Positions 23,417 through 31,280 of a DNA stretch of 64,000 bases are shown here, piece after piece. The DNA comes from Methanofollis formosanus. GTDB taxonomy: Archaea; Halobacteriota; Methanomicrobia; Methanomicrobiales; Methanofollaceae. Position numbers and translations under genes: made by a program. Position 1 is the first letter of the stretch. Every line of letters begins with the position of its first letter. The DNA is taken from assembly GCF_019633745.1 (NCBI RefSeq), contig NZ_CP037968.1:1804789-1868788 (forward strand). Reading direction: 5' to 3'. The notes under the pieces are model-generated. The model was given only the letters and a program-made list of their open reading frames with translations, ran no database searches and was not told the DNA's origin.

Positions 23417-23995
23417 TCACTCTTCTTTCTCCTCCGGTTTCCCCTCTTCTTTCAGTTTTTCAACGCGCTTGGAGAAATCCGCAGCCTTCTCTTCGATCTC
23501 TGTCGAGAAGATCCTCCCCGCCTGGAAGAGGACGATGATCGCCCAGATGACCAGGAGCACCAGGATCACGCCGGCGAGCACCCCGAGGATTCCGGCGATC
23601 AGCGGCAGGAAGAAGAGGTAGGCGATGACGGCCAGGAGCACGTACCCGATCAACCTGAACCCGGTCTGGTAGCGGCCGAGTTTCTCTTCCGAGACTTCGC
23701 CTTTGGAAAACGCGAGCGTCGCATACCCTGCAATGGCGTTGGTGACGTCGATGACTTCCTTGAGGATGGCGATGAAGATGATGATGAGCGCGACGATGAC
23801 GATCCCTGAGATCAGCGACTGGAGCCCGATCAGGCCGAGGAAGGTCGGGTCGCTCAGTGTTCCGGCGAGTGGGATGAAGATGTAGACGGCAAAGAGCCAG
23901 ATCAGAAAGGCGATGACAATCTCCACGATGATCTTCGGGAGACTGTCCGCGATTTCCCGTTTGGATTCGTTATAGATCTCTTCACGAGTGACCAT
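23417..23995 (-). CDS. Polytopic membrane protein of unknown function
   Basis: This 192-residue protein has four hydrophobic segments (IIVEIVIAFLIWLFAVYIFI, SLISGIVIVALIIIFIAILK, FRLIGYVLLAVIAYLFFLPL and LAGVILVLLVIWAIIVLFQA) and a charged C-terminal coiled tail (KRVEKLKEEGKPEEKEE). It starts MVTREEIYNESKREIADSLP. The ATG at 23995 has GGTGAT 4 nt upstream and TATATAT about 35 nt further. It heads a three-gene run of membrane proteins (23995 to 22143). I do not recognise the family. Confidence 0.65.
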   Translation of the reverse strand: MVTREEIYNESKREIADSLPKIIVEIVIAFLIWLFAVYIFIPLAGTLSDPTFLGLIGLQSLISGIVIVALIIIFIAILKEVIDVTNAIAGYATLAFSKGEVSEEKLGRYQTGFRLIGYVLLAVIAYLFFLPLIAGILGVLAGVILVLLVIWAIIVLFQAGRIFSTEIEEKAADFSKRVEKLKEEGKPEEKEE

Positions 23996-24206
23996 ACAAT
24001 CACCAGGCACACCGAAATATAAAAATAAACATATATATCTGCCGGTGGCGGGGTTGACCGGAGGGCGGGCCAGACCGTGTAGCCGTTGCATGAAATTTTG
24101 ATATTCAGGTATTTTTTCCAGGTCTCCTCTTCTCTCCTGAGAACGTTTTTTTCGCGCCATCCCGGGCATCGTGACGATCGAAGATCCGTTGATGGGGCTT
24201 TTACGG

Positions 24207-24250
24207 CATGAACCCCGCGTTCAGGCATACGCGATTGAACATTCTTGTGG
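24207..24250 (+). repeat. Family 3 dispersed motif, copy
   Basis: CATGAACCCCGCGTTCAGGC followed by ATACGCGATTGAACATTCTT is the longest match to the copy at 2744. It is followed at 24294-24345 by a decayed family 1-like segment (GCATTGCCGCCTCCGG). Confidence 0.5.
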
Positions 24251-24419
24251 GTCACTGGTGGGCAGGGATCCGCGCTCCCCCTCGGAGGAGGAGAAGAGAG
24301 GGGAAGACTGTTGCATTGCCGCCTCCGGTGCGATCGATGGGGAAAGGCGGTTGAATGATGCTCGATCCAGGAAAAGGAGAAATTTTGGCTTTGTAGAAAT
24401 CATCTTGATGGTTCTCTTC

Positions 24420-24580
24420 GCCGGGGGGCTGGCCGCCCCCCGGTCCCCCCGCATCACGATAGGGAGGGGGACTGCACCCCCCTCTCTGTAGTCATCTTTC
24501 CGCCTTCCCGACCCTATCGCAATCCCGGGGGTCCGGGCGGCAACCGCCCCCGGCGTGAGCATGAGGGAAGGTGATGGATT
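24420..24580 (-). repeat. Family 2 nested-hairpin repeat, minus orientation
   Basis: The outer arms are GCCTTCCC (24502-24509) and GGGAAGG (24565-24571). Inside are CCCGGGGGTCCGGGCGG and CCGCCCCCGGC, the reverse of the inner hairpin seen at 61.4-62.1 kb. A second GC stem-loop (GGGGGGC...GCCCCCC) lies at about 24422-24441. The remaining gap 24600-25270 holds no gene; a decayed family 1 copy (GCCGCTCCGTCTATCCTCGT) is near 25075-25095. Confidence 0.6.
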
Positions 24581-25222
24581 CAGTTCACAGGGGGGTTGTG
24601 GTGATGAAAAGAGGATGTTTTCTACAGAGCCGAAATTTTCTACAGGGCCGGAGAACTCATTTTCTTCTTCGCGCCCGGTTTGCACCCGGTGAGATCTCGC
24701 TGGCAGCCATCGTTCGATGATCGGAGCACGCATGCGCCGTACTCCCGGTCGTTTACACCCGCGCCCGGATCACGGCCGGGAACCCATCCCTCTCACCGGT
24801 GCCGGGTGTTCTCCAGATCGTGTGCAAATTATCAGGGGTACCTGTACACACTTCTCTCTATGTACTCTGTACTCTGATCCGGATAAGGATCGGCTCTTTC
24901 CCGTGGTCGTCTGGTTTTCACCCGCGGGGTGCAAACCGGGCGCGAAGGTGGAAGGGTCGTCGTCGGTCCGGACGTCCGCCTTCGCCGTCCACTCGCGGTG
25001 ATCCTGGTGATCGAACACGAAATCATGTTCCTGGCGTTTTTCGGATCATGACACCACGCAGGAACAGCATCGAATTGCCGCTCCGTCTATCCTCGTCGTG
25101 GGGGATCCGCTCCTCGCGAAAAGGAAGAAGCATTCCATCGTCGCTCTGTCCTATCCTTACAGGAGGGATCTGACCGGGCCTGAGATCTCGATGAAAATAA
25201 TCGCAAAATTATTCAATCGGCG

Positions 25223-25233
25223 ATTTTAAAAAG
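25223..25233 (+). promoter_or_regulatory. TATA-like box for the DMT transporter gene
   Basis: ATTTTAAAAAG about 40 nt before the ATG at 25271 is the only A/T-rich promoter-like run there. The start codon follows a short AT-rich leader. Confidence 0.4.
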
Positions 25234-25270
25234 ACGTATCTGCTCTGTTCTCGAAATTTATTGAGATTCC

Positions 25271-26176
25271 ATGGATCAGAGGACGATCGCGTACCTGGCA
25301 GCCGTCTTGAATGCCTCCTTTATCGGCCTGAGTTTTCTCTTCGTCAAGGAGTCCCTCGACTCTGCCGAACCGTTCACGACGCTTGCCTTCCGATTTACGC
25401 TTTCGTTGCTGGTGATGCTGGCCCTGGTCGCCGTCGGGGTGATCAGCGTGCGCCTCCCCCGGACCGGGCTCCGCGATCTTCTGATCCTCCTTCTTGCCCA
25501 ACCGGTCCTCTTCTTCTCGTTGCAGGCCTTCGGTCTCCTCTCGATCTCGTCGTCGGAGGCCGGGATCATCTCGGCTTTCACGCCGGTCTGTGTGGGGATC
25601 CTCGGCCTCGCGATCCTGGGCGAGCGGGTCAATGCAAAACAGTTCGTCTGCTTTTTCGTCTCCATTGCGGGGATCGTCTACCTCTTCCTGATGGAAGGGA
25701 CCGGGGAGGCCGGGGTCAGTATGACGGGCCTGGTCCTGACCGTCCTCTCGGTCTTTGCGACCTCGCTGTACATCGTGATGGGCCGGCGCCTCTCGCGCAC
25801 CATCGACCCCGTGAGCCTCACCTTTCTCATGATGCTCTGCGGGTGCGTGGTCTTTCTCGCTGCGGCGGTAGGGTGCGAGGGCCTGGACCTCGACGGCACG
25901 CTCGTGCTGCTCGGGAGTACCGATTTTCTCGTCGAGATCCTGTACCTCGCCCTCTTCACCTCGGTCGCGACCTCGTTCCTCGCGATGTACAGCCTGAAAG
26001 AACTGGAAGCGGCGCGGGTGGGGATCATCCAGAACCTCTCGGTCGTGGTCTCGGTGGTTGCCGGGGTGCTCGTGCTGCAGGAGACGTTCCTCTCTTACCA
26101 TGCGGTTGCGAGTCTCCTGATCATCGCCGGGGTGGTGCTCGCGAACTATTATGCCGACCCTGAGAAGGATGAGTAG
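25271..26176 (+). CDS. DMT/EamA-family drug/metabolite transporter
   Basis: This 301-residue protein has ten predicted helices arranged as two EamA repeats (residues 5-140 and 150-295). Typical features are AVLNASFIGLSFLFVKESLD at the start, SSEAGIISAFTPVCVGILGL at the end of repeat 1 and LSVVVSVVAGVLVLQETFLS at the end of repeat 2. It likely exports metabolites or amino acids, and the substrate is unknown. It is monocistronic, with about 110 bp to the next gene. Confidence 0.85.
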   Translation: MDQRTIAYLAAVLNASFIGLSFLFVKESLDSAEPFTTLAFRFTLSLLVMLALVAVGVISVRLPRTGLRDLLILLLAQPVLFFSLQAFGLLSISSSEAGIISAFTPVCVGILGLAILGERVNAKQFVCFFVSIAGIVYLFLMEGTGEAGVSMTGLVLTVLSVFATSLYIVMGRRLSRTIDPVSLTFLMMLCGCVVFLAAAVGCEGLDLDGTLVLLGSTDFLVEILYLALFTSVATSFLAMYSLKELEAARVGIIQNLSVVVSVVAGVLVLQETFLSYHAVASLLIIAGVVLANYYADPEKDE

Positions 26177-26286
26177 ACCGCCCGGCCCGCCCCGCACAAT
26201 ATATTTATTCGATCCCGTCCAGGATGCTCCATCTCCCTGGCACCCCCCGTGCCAGGGCCCCTGTGAGATGCGATGAGGAGATACCG

Positions 26287-26667
26287 ATGATTGAAGAACT
26301 GCCGGAAGGGGCGGGAAATGTGCTCGGGTTCAGGATCAGCGGCGAAGTCACCGATGAGGACTACACCGAGGTGTTCATTCCGGCACTGTACGAGGCGATC
26401 GAGCGGTACGGTACCATTCGCATCCTCATCGATATCGTCGACTTCAAGGGCGAGGACTTCGGGGCGATGCTCGAGGACATCAGGCAGGACTCGAAGGTCC
26501 TCTTTATCGAGAGGGAGGCGATCGTCGGCGGGGAGGAATGGGAGAGGAGACTGACCGCGGTCCAACCGTTCTTTTTTCTCTTTCCCGATACCGACGTCAG
26601 GTTCTTCAGGGAAAATCAAAGACGGGCGGCATGGGACTGGATACGCGAGAGGATGAGGGTGCGGTAG
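26287..26667 (+). CDS. SpoIIAA/STAS-like domain protein
   Basis: This 126-residue cytoplasmic protein matches the SpoIIAA-like fold (PF11964). It begins MIEELPEGAGNVLGFRISGE and has VTDEDYTEVFIPALYEAIER, IRILIDIVDFKGEDFGAMLE and the late helix ERRLTAVQPFF. Bacterial relatives are stand-alone STAS-type proteins of unclear role, possibly lipid- or anti-sigma-like binding. The ATG at 26287 has GAGGAGA 8 nt upstream. A TATA-like CAATATATTTATTCG lies at about 26199-26213. A tRNA gene on the other strand follows after 46 bp. Confidence 0.7.
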   Translation: MIEELPEGAGNVLGFRISGEVTDEDYTEVFIPALYEAIERYGTIRILIDIVDFKGEDFGAMLEDIRQDSKVLFIEREAIVGGEEWERRLTAVQPFFFLFPDTDVRFFRENQRRAAWDWIRERMRVR

Positions 26668-26713
26668 TGCGGATCGTTTTCCTTATCCTGAGGGGAATGA
26701 AAAAGAAGATGAA

Positions 26714-26785
26714 TGGGCCCGGAGGGATTCGAACCCACGGCCGTCCGGTTATGAGCCGGACGCTCCACCACTAAGCTACGGGCCC
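26714..26785 (-). tRNA. tRNA with CAT anticodon (Met elongator or Ile2)
   Basis: The minus strand folds into a cloverleaf: acceptor GGGCCC/GGGCCC, D arm GCTTAGTGGTGGAGC, anticodon stem GTCCGG/CCGGAC with loop CTCATAA, T arm GTGGGTTCGAATCCCTC. Anticodon CAT means elongator Met or, if C34 becomes agmatidine, Ile (AUA). I cannot decide between them from sequence alone. No encoded CCA is seen. A TATA-like GTATATCA lies about 15-22 nt upstream on the minus strand. Confidence 0.93.
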
Positions 26786-26919
26786 GGAAAGATCAGACTG
26801 ATATACATCGCCCTGTCCCCTGAAATAATTTGTGCGCTCCTCTGAGATGATGCGTCTCTCCCACCACGGGAGGGGTGCCCCTCCCCCTGCGCTCTGCCAG
26901 GACCGGAGGGTTTTTCATT

Positions 26920-26952
26920 GTGCGCATATGAGTACAAAATATGTCTGCGCAC
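26920..26952. promoter_or_regulatory. Imperfect palindrome over the promoter of the NifX/MinD operon
   Basis: GTGCGCATAT (26920-26929) and ATATGTCTGCGCAC (26939-26952) form an inverted repeat with a 4-nt insertion, enclosing a TATA-like ACAAAATATG. It sits 46-78 nt before the first gene of the operon at 26998. This could be an operator; a partial half-site TGTGCGC also occurs near 26831. Confidence 0.35.
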
Positions 26953-26997
26953 CGGCGGTCAGCTCAGGCCCCCGCCGGCCGCGGAGGTGGAATATAG

Positions 26998-27363
26998 ATG
27001 AAACTCGCAATTGCACAGGACGGAGAGATCGTCTCGGCGCATTTCGGACACTGTGAGAGCTACGCGATCTTTGAGGTTGAAGACGGGAACCTCGCCAGGC
27101 AGGCCGACCTCCTCAGCCCCGGCCATGAGCCCGGGCGTCTCCCGGCTTTCCTCGCCGAGAACGATGTCAAAGCCGTCATCGCCGGCGGGATGGGCCCGCG
27201 GGCCGTCGACCTCTTCCATATGAACGGGATCGAGGTCTTCCTCGGGATCGCCGGGGAGATCGACGCCGTAGCCGCGGCGTACGCCGCCGGCGACCTTGCC
27301 TCAGGGGAGAGCACCTGCACCCACGGCGAAGAGGGACACGAAAACTGTGAGGGACACGAATGA
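26998..27363 (+). CDS. NifX/NifB-type iron-molybdenum cofactor-binding domain protein
   Basis: This 121-residue protein matches the dinitrogenase FeMo-cofactor biosynthesis domain (PF02579): MKLAIAQDGEIVSAHFGHCE, VKAVIAGGMGPRAVDLFHMN and GIEVFLG. The C-terminal tail is rich in His and Cys (CTHGEEGHENCEGHE), which suggests metal binding. Such stand-alone domains occur in anaerobes without nitrogenase and probably carry Fe-S or metal clusters. The ATG has GGAGGTGG 10 nt upstream. It is the first gene of a five-gene operon and overlaps the next gene by 4 bp. Confidence 0.8.
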   Translation: MKLAIAQDGEIVSAHFGHCESYAIFEVEDGNLARQADLLSPGHEPGRLPAFLAENDVKAVIAGGMGPRAVDLFHMNGIEVFLGIAGEIDAVAAAYAAGDLASGESTCTHGEEGHENCEGHE

Positions 27364-27695
27364 TCGTCTGCATCACCGCGAAGGGTGAGGGCGCTGACGC
27401 CGCGGTCGAACCCAGGTTCGGGCGGGCGCCGTACTTCGTCTTCGCCGACACCGAGGCTGGAACCTTTGTCTCGGTCAAGAACGAACTCGTCGATGCCGCC
27501 GGCGGGGTCGGCCCGCGTTCCGCCCAAGTGCTCGTCGACCACGGCGCCACGATCCTGGTCACCGGGCAGATGGGAGGCAATGCCGCCACCGCTCTCAAGG
27601 CGGCCGGGATCAAGGCCTACAGCTTCGGGGACGCGGCGACCGTGGCTCAGGCCCTTGAGAAATATACGCAGGGCGGTCTCTCAGAGATCCTCTGA
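27360..27695 (+). CDS. NifX-type cofactor-binding domain protein
   Basis: This 111-residue protein is a second PF02579 domain: MIVCITAKGEGADAAVEPRF, GRAPYFVFADTEAGTF, TILVTGQMGGNAATALKAAG, IKAYSFGDAATVAQALEKYT. The RFGRAPYF motif is typical. It overlaps the upstream NifX-like gene by 4 bp (ATGA) and precedes the first MinD-like ATPase by 9 bp. The two paralogues may form a heterodimer or accept clusters from the ATPases; this is inference from context. Confidence 0.8.
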   Translation: MIVCITAKGEGADAAVEPRFGRAPYFVFADTEAGTFVSVKNELVDAAGGVGPRSAQVLVDHGATILVTGQMGGNAATALKAAGIKAYSFGDAATVAQALEKYTQGGLSEIL

Positions 27696-27704
27696 TCCCC
27701 GGCC

Positions 27705-28556
27705 ATGAAGATCGTGGTAGCCAGCGGGAAAGGAGGGACCGGGAAGACCACGGTCTCGGCAAACCTTGCCTACGCCCTCGCACGACGGGGCGGGGTGACC
27801 CTCGTCGACTGCGACGTGGAAGAGCCCAACCTCCATCTCTTCTTTCCCGGAGAAAGCGAGAAGAAGGGAGTACCGGTCCCGGTCCCCGCGATCGATCCCG
27901 AACGCTGCACTCTCTGCGGGGAGTGCGGGCATTTCTGCCGGTACGGGGCGCTCACCGTCCTCAAGGACCGCGTCCTCTTCTTCGCCGAACTATGCCATTC
28001 GTGCGGTGGATGCACCCTCGTCTGTCCGGCCGCCGCCATCACCGAGGTCGGCCGGGAGGTCGGCGTGGTCGAGACCTCGCATCCTCTCCCCGGCCTCACC
28101 CTAGTCTCGGGCGTGATGCACGAGGGCGAGGTCCTGGCACCGAAGGTCGTCGCCGCCGCCAAGGAGGCGGCCGGTGACGAGGGACGGATCGTCTACGACG
28201 CCTCGCCGGGCGTCGCCTGTCCGGTGATCGAGACCCTGGAAGGAACTGACTTCTGTATCCTGGTCACCGAGTCGACGCCCTTCGGTCTCCACGACCTCGA
28301 CCTCGCGGTGCAGGCGGCCGCGGCCCTCGGGATTCCGGCCGGTGTGGTGATCAACCGGAGCGACGGCGAGGACGAAGCGGCCCTCGCCTTCTGCCACGAG
28401 CACGACCTCCCGGTCCTGATGACCATCGCTTTCGACCGCGAGGTCGCGGCGGTCCAGAACCGCGGCGGGCTCATCGCCCGCGATCTCCCGGGGTGGGAGG
28501 AGCGGTTCGCCGGGCTCTGGGACGAGGTCGCCGGACGCTGTGAGGTGAAGGCATGA
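27705..28556 (+). CDS. MinD/Mrp-type ATPase with inserted 2[4Fe-4S] ferredoxin domain
   Basis: This 283-residue protein starts with a deviant Walker [21 protein letters not shown] (residues 4-23), then has a ferredoxin insert with [11 protein letters not shown] (about 67-77) and [12 protein letters not shown] (about 99-110). SPGVACPV and VVINRSDG belong to the ATPase core. Proteins of this kind are common in methanogens and clostridia and are thought to assemble or deliver Fe-S clusters. It overlaps the second ATPase gene by 4 bp (ATGA). Confidence 0.85.
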   Translation: MKIVVASGKGGTGKTTVSANLAYALARRGGVTLVDCDVEEPNLHLFFPGESEKKGVPVPVPAIDPERCTLCGECGHFCRYGALTVLKDRVLFFAELCHSCGGCTLVCPAAAITEVGREVGVVETSHPLPGLTLVSGVMHEGEVLAPKVVAAAKEAAGDEGRIVYDASPGVACPVIETLEGTDFCILVTESTPFGLHDLDLAVQAAAALGIPAGVVINRSDGEDEAALAFCHEHDLPVLMTIAFDREVAAVQNRGGLIARDLPGWEERFAGLWDEVAGRCEVKA

Positions 28557-29425
28557 TCCGACTTGCCGTGATCAGCGGGAAGGGCGGGACCGGGAAGACG
28601 ATGGTCGCCGCCGCCCTTGCCGATCTCTTTGCGACCGGGCAGGTGCTCGCCGACTGCGATGTGGAGGCCGCCAACCTCGGCCTCCTCCTCGGCGGCGATC
28701 TGATCGGTTCCGAACCCTTCATGGGTCTTGAGAAGGCCGAGATCGACCATGAGGTCTGTCTCTTCTGCGGACGGTGCGAGGCCGCGTGCCGCTTCGACGC
28801 GATCCACGAAGAGGCGAAGGAGTATTACGTCGACCCCCTCAAGTGCGAGGGGTGCGGCGTCTGCGTCCATGTCTGCCCTGCCAAAGCGGTGACGATGCGC
28901 CCGTACCAGGCCGGCGAGGTGCTCGCCTCCTCGACCCTCCGCGGCCATCTCTCCCATGCCAGGCTGTACCCGGGCTCGGGCAACTCGGGTTTGCTCGTCC
29001 ATGAAGTGAGAAAACAGGCCGAGCGGATGGCCGGCGAGAGTCGGCTTCTCCTTGCCGACGGTCCGCCGGGAATCGGGTGCCCGCTCATCTCGACGGTCAG
29101 CGGGATGGACGCCGTGGTGGCCGTTACCGAGCCCGGGCTCTCGGCCCTCCACGATCTCAAGCGGGTCGTCAACGTCTCCCGGCGTTTCGGCGTGCGGATC
29201 TTTGTGGTCATCAACCGTTTTGATCTCGAACCGGGCGTCTGCCAGGAGATTGAAGATTTCTGCGAGGACGAAGGACTGCTCCTCCTCGGCAAGGTGCCCT
29301 TCGACCCGGCGGTGGTGGCCGCGGTGCGCCGGGGTGTGCCGGTCACCTCCGCCGACTCACCGGCGTCAGAGGCCCTTGTGCGGATCAAAGAGAAACTTGC
29401 CGGGGAGTTCGGTCTGGATGGATGA
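28553..29425 (+). CDS. Second MinD/Mrp-type ATPase with ferredoxin insert
   Basis: This 290-residue paralogue of the preceding gene has Walker [21 protein letters not shown] (residues 8-27), [16 protein letters not shown] (about 68-83), [16 protein letters not shown] (about 99-114), [12 protein letters not shown] (about 167-178) and [20 protein letters not shown]. The two ATPases may work as a heterodimer. It overlaps the DUF134 gene by 8 bp. Confidence 0.85.
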   Translation: MIRLAVISGKGGTGKTMVAAALADLFATGQVLADCDVEAANLGLLLGGDLIGSEPFMGLEKAEIDHEVCLFCGRCEAACRFDAIHEEAKEYYVDPLKCEGCGVCVHVCPAKAVTMRPYQAGEVLASSTLRGHLSHARLYPGSGNSGLLVHEVRKQAERMAGESRLLLADGPPGIGCPLISTVSGMDAVVAVTEPGLSALHDLKRVVNVSRRFGVRIFVVINRFDLEPGVCQEIEDFCEDEGLLLLGKVPFDPAVVAAVRRGVPVTSADSPASEALVRIKEKLAGEFGLDG

Positions 29426-29777
29426 CAGTGGAGAGGGCCGGTGGTGCGGCCGTGGACGGGGACGGCCCAGGGCCCAGCGGATGATCCGGGGGGGCGCTTC
29501 GTTCCGGTGTTTCGGCCCCCTCTGCGGACGGCCTGGGGAGGTCGTCCTCCTCCTGCCCGAGGAGGTGGAGGCTCTCAGGCTCGTCGACCTCGAAGGACTG
29601 GACCAGACGGCGGCGGCCGAAGCGGTCGGCGTCTCGAGAAAGACCCTCTGGCGCGACCTCCACGAGGCCAGACGCAAAGTCGCCGACGCCCTCGTCCACG
29701 GCAAGGCGATCCGGATCGCCGGATGCGGACGGAGCCAGGGGGAGGGGTGTCCCGGAGTGGACGGCCCTGAAGAGTGA
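29418..29777 (+). CDS. DUF134 HTH protein
   Basis: This 119-residue protein carries a Sigma-70 region-4-like helix-turn-helix (ALRLVDLEGLDQTAAAEAVG then VSRKTLWRDLHEARRKVADA, about residues 49-91), as in the DUF134 family. An N-terminal GRGRPRAQRMI and a Cys-containing end (IAGCGRSQGEGCPG) frame it. DUF134 genes often sit beside NifX/Mrp clusters, so it is likely the operon's regulator; the palindrome at 26920-26952 is a candidate site. The ATG at 29418 overlaps the upstream gene by 8 bp. Confidence 0.8.
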   Translation: MDDSGEGRWCGRGRGRPRAQRMIRGGASFRCFGPLCGRPGEVVLLLPEEVEALRLVDLEGLDQTAAAEAVGVSRKTLWRDLHEARRKVADALVHGKAIRIAGCGRSQGEGCPGVDGPEE

Positions 29778-29889
29778 TTTTGTACCGTTCTGATCCGGTG
29801 GCCCGGTAGGCGGTTTCTCTCTGTTCTTTCCCTGAGGTGGGACCGCCCCTGCCATCATATTTTTATTTCTGTCCCCTGTTTATCCTGTG

Positions 29890-30309
29890 ATGAACTCCCG
29901 ACCCACATCTCTTGTTCTTTTCTGCTGTCTGTGTGCCGCTCTCTTCGTCTCGGGATGCACCGCACCGCCGCCCGAACACCCGCCCACTCCTGTGGAAAAA
30001 CCGGCCCGCGTCGATCTCCCAGGCGATATCGGGCCCTTTTACGAGACGGCAGGAGCGTTCGATGACCGGGTCATCTTTTCGTTCGTCCCGACCGGCACGG
30101 ACGTCTCCGACTATCTGGCGACCTACGAGGTGCGGGTGGACGGCACCACCCGGGCGAGTGCGGAACGGCAACGGTTCGAGGAGGTCGGCGCCGCCGACCC
30201 GATCGTGATCAGCGTGCCGAGGGAGAAAGGTGCGTGTGTCTGGATCTCGATCACGATCATGACTCCTGAAGGGGCCGTGCTGTACGAGAGCACGTCGTCG
30301 GTCGGGTGA
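29890..30309 (+). CDS. Small lipoprotein, unknown function
   Basis: This 139-residue protein has a lipoprotein signal peptide (LVLFCCLCAALFVSGC, lipobox Cys near residue 23), a Pro-rich linker (TAPPPEHPPTPVEKPARVDL) and a beta-rich domain with no family I recognise (RVIFSFVPTGTDVSDYLATY, IVISVPREKGACVWISITIM). It probably lies on the outer face of the membrane. ATG 29890 is preceded by an overlapping GTG 29887. It is probably monocistronic. Confidence 0.65.
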   Translation: MNSRPTSLVLFCCLCAALFVSGCTAPPPEHPPTPVEKPARVDLPGDIGPFYETAGAFDDRVIFSFVPTGTDVSDYLATYEVRVDGTTRASAERQRFEEVGAADPIVISVPREKGACVWISITIMTPEGAVLYESTSSVG

Positions 30310-30334
30310 AAACGATATGGGAAAAATGGGCTGA

Positions 30335-30351
30335 GAGGTCATCCCAAAACT
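30335..30351 (+). repeat. Solo copy of the AT-rich element's terminal repeat
   Basis: GAGGTCATCCCAAAACT is identical to the right end of the element at 61533-61786. It lies alone between a lipoprotein gene and tRNA-Asn. The following 170 bp (30352-30522) contain no gene I can support and may be remnant mobile DNA. Confidence 0.5.
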
Positions 30352-30522
30352 TCTCCGGCCTTGATAGATGAGTGGAAGACGGTTCTGAAGCACGGTGTCG
30401 TTCAAGAAATTGTTGCCGCCCTCGATTCTATCAGGCATGTGTCGAAGTCTTGACTCTCCAAGACAGCACCGCAACGAAGCATCCGCTCTTTTTCAGCGTT
30501 GAATTCGCAAAAGAAGAAGGTA

Positions 30523-30595
30523 CGCCGCCAACAGGACTCGAACCTGTGACATGCTGGTTAACAGCCAGCCACTCTACCAACTGAGTTATGGCGGC
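30523..30595 (-). tRNA. tRNA-Asn (GTT)
   Basis: The minus strand gives a 73-nt cloverleaf: acceptor GCCGCC/GGCGGC with discriminator G, D arm CTCAGTTGGTAGAG, anticodon stem GGCTG/CAGC with loop CTGTTAA, variable CATGT, T arm ACAGGTTCGAGTCCTGT. Anticodon GTT means Asn. No CCA is encoded. Confidence 0.95.
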
Positions 30596-30636
30596 AATGC
30601 GCACCTTGCGCCCTAATACCTATCTTTTCGCTCCTA

Positions 30637-30942
30637 TTAAAGATTATGGGATGGGGCGTCGCGCATCCCCTCGAGAAGCGCGATCATCTCGTCGATCTCG
30701 GTGTCAAGACCATTGAGGTATTCGAGCGCGCGCTCGGTCGCCACCGCCCCCGCGGACGAGGCTCTGATGTATCCCATCCCCTCGAGAACCCGCAACGAGT
30801 AGCGGACCCGGTGATAGGGGAGACCCAGGATATCGGCGAGTTTCATGATCCCGATCGGCTGGTGGGCCGCGACCACCCTGAGCACCTCGAGGTGCCGGCC
30901 CAGCAGTTCGATCTCGGTCTTCAGTTTCTCGAGCATGATCAA
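30637..30942 (-). CDS. Small winged-helix transcription regulator
   Basis: This 101-residue protein has a wHTH (LEVLRVVAAHQPIGIMKLAD, ILGLPYHRVRYSLRVLEGMG, YIRASSAGAVATERALEYLN) and a short C-terminal helix. The layout, with an ILGLPYHRVRYSLR recognition helix, is common in methanogens for repressor-type proteins of unknown target. It overlaps the start of the operon partner at 30939 by 4 bp (ATGA), so the small membrane protein is translated first. Confidence 0.7.
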   Translation of the reverse strand: MIMLEKLKTEIELLGRHLEVLRVVAAHQPIGIMKLADILGLPYHRVRYSLRVLEGMGYIRASSAGAVATERALEYLNGLDTEIDEMIALLEGMRDAPSHNL

Positions 30943-31187
30943 TCATCCTTCTCTGACGGCCCGGCATGGACGTCCAGCCACGCCTTGGTCCGGTAGTAGT
31001 CCTTCCTGAAGTACCAGATGAGCGGGAGGTCGGCGAGGATGAGGACGGTGGCGATGGACGGTCCGAGTGGCGGCGGCAGTTTGAAGAAGAGCCCTACCGC
31101 GAGGGCGACCATGATGATGATGATGTTCAGGACGATCGTGAGTTTCCAGAACTTCCATTTGAAGACCTGTTTGTCCGCTTCCTCCAT
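30939..31187 (-). CDS. Small two-helix membrane protein
   Basis: This 82-residue protein has two hydrophobic helices (KLTIVLNIIIIMVALAVGLF and LGPSIATVLILADLPLIWYF) and basic flanks (KWKFWK, RKDYYRTKAW). No family is recognised. It is first in a two-gene unit with the wHTH gene, overlapping it by 4 bp, and divergent from the M24 peptidase gene. Possibly the wHTH protein responds to, or regulates, this pair. Confidence 0.6.
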   Translation of the reverse strand: MEEADKQVFKWKFWKLTIVLNIIIIMVALAVGLFFKLPPPLGPSIATVLILADLPLIWYFRKDYYRTKAWLDVHAGPSEKDD

Positions 31188-31280
31188 CGATCGTACTTGT
31201 GCGTCCTTCTAAAAGTACTTGTGGTCTCCCGGCCATACCTACACAGAACGGCCGGAATACTTTCCGGCACGGATGATCTC

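Noticed and set aside
24717-25173. Frames in the 24.7-25.2 kb gap
   Set aside because: Arg/Ser/Pro-rich peptides without ribosome sites; the stretch contains decayed repeat segments.
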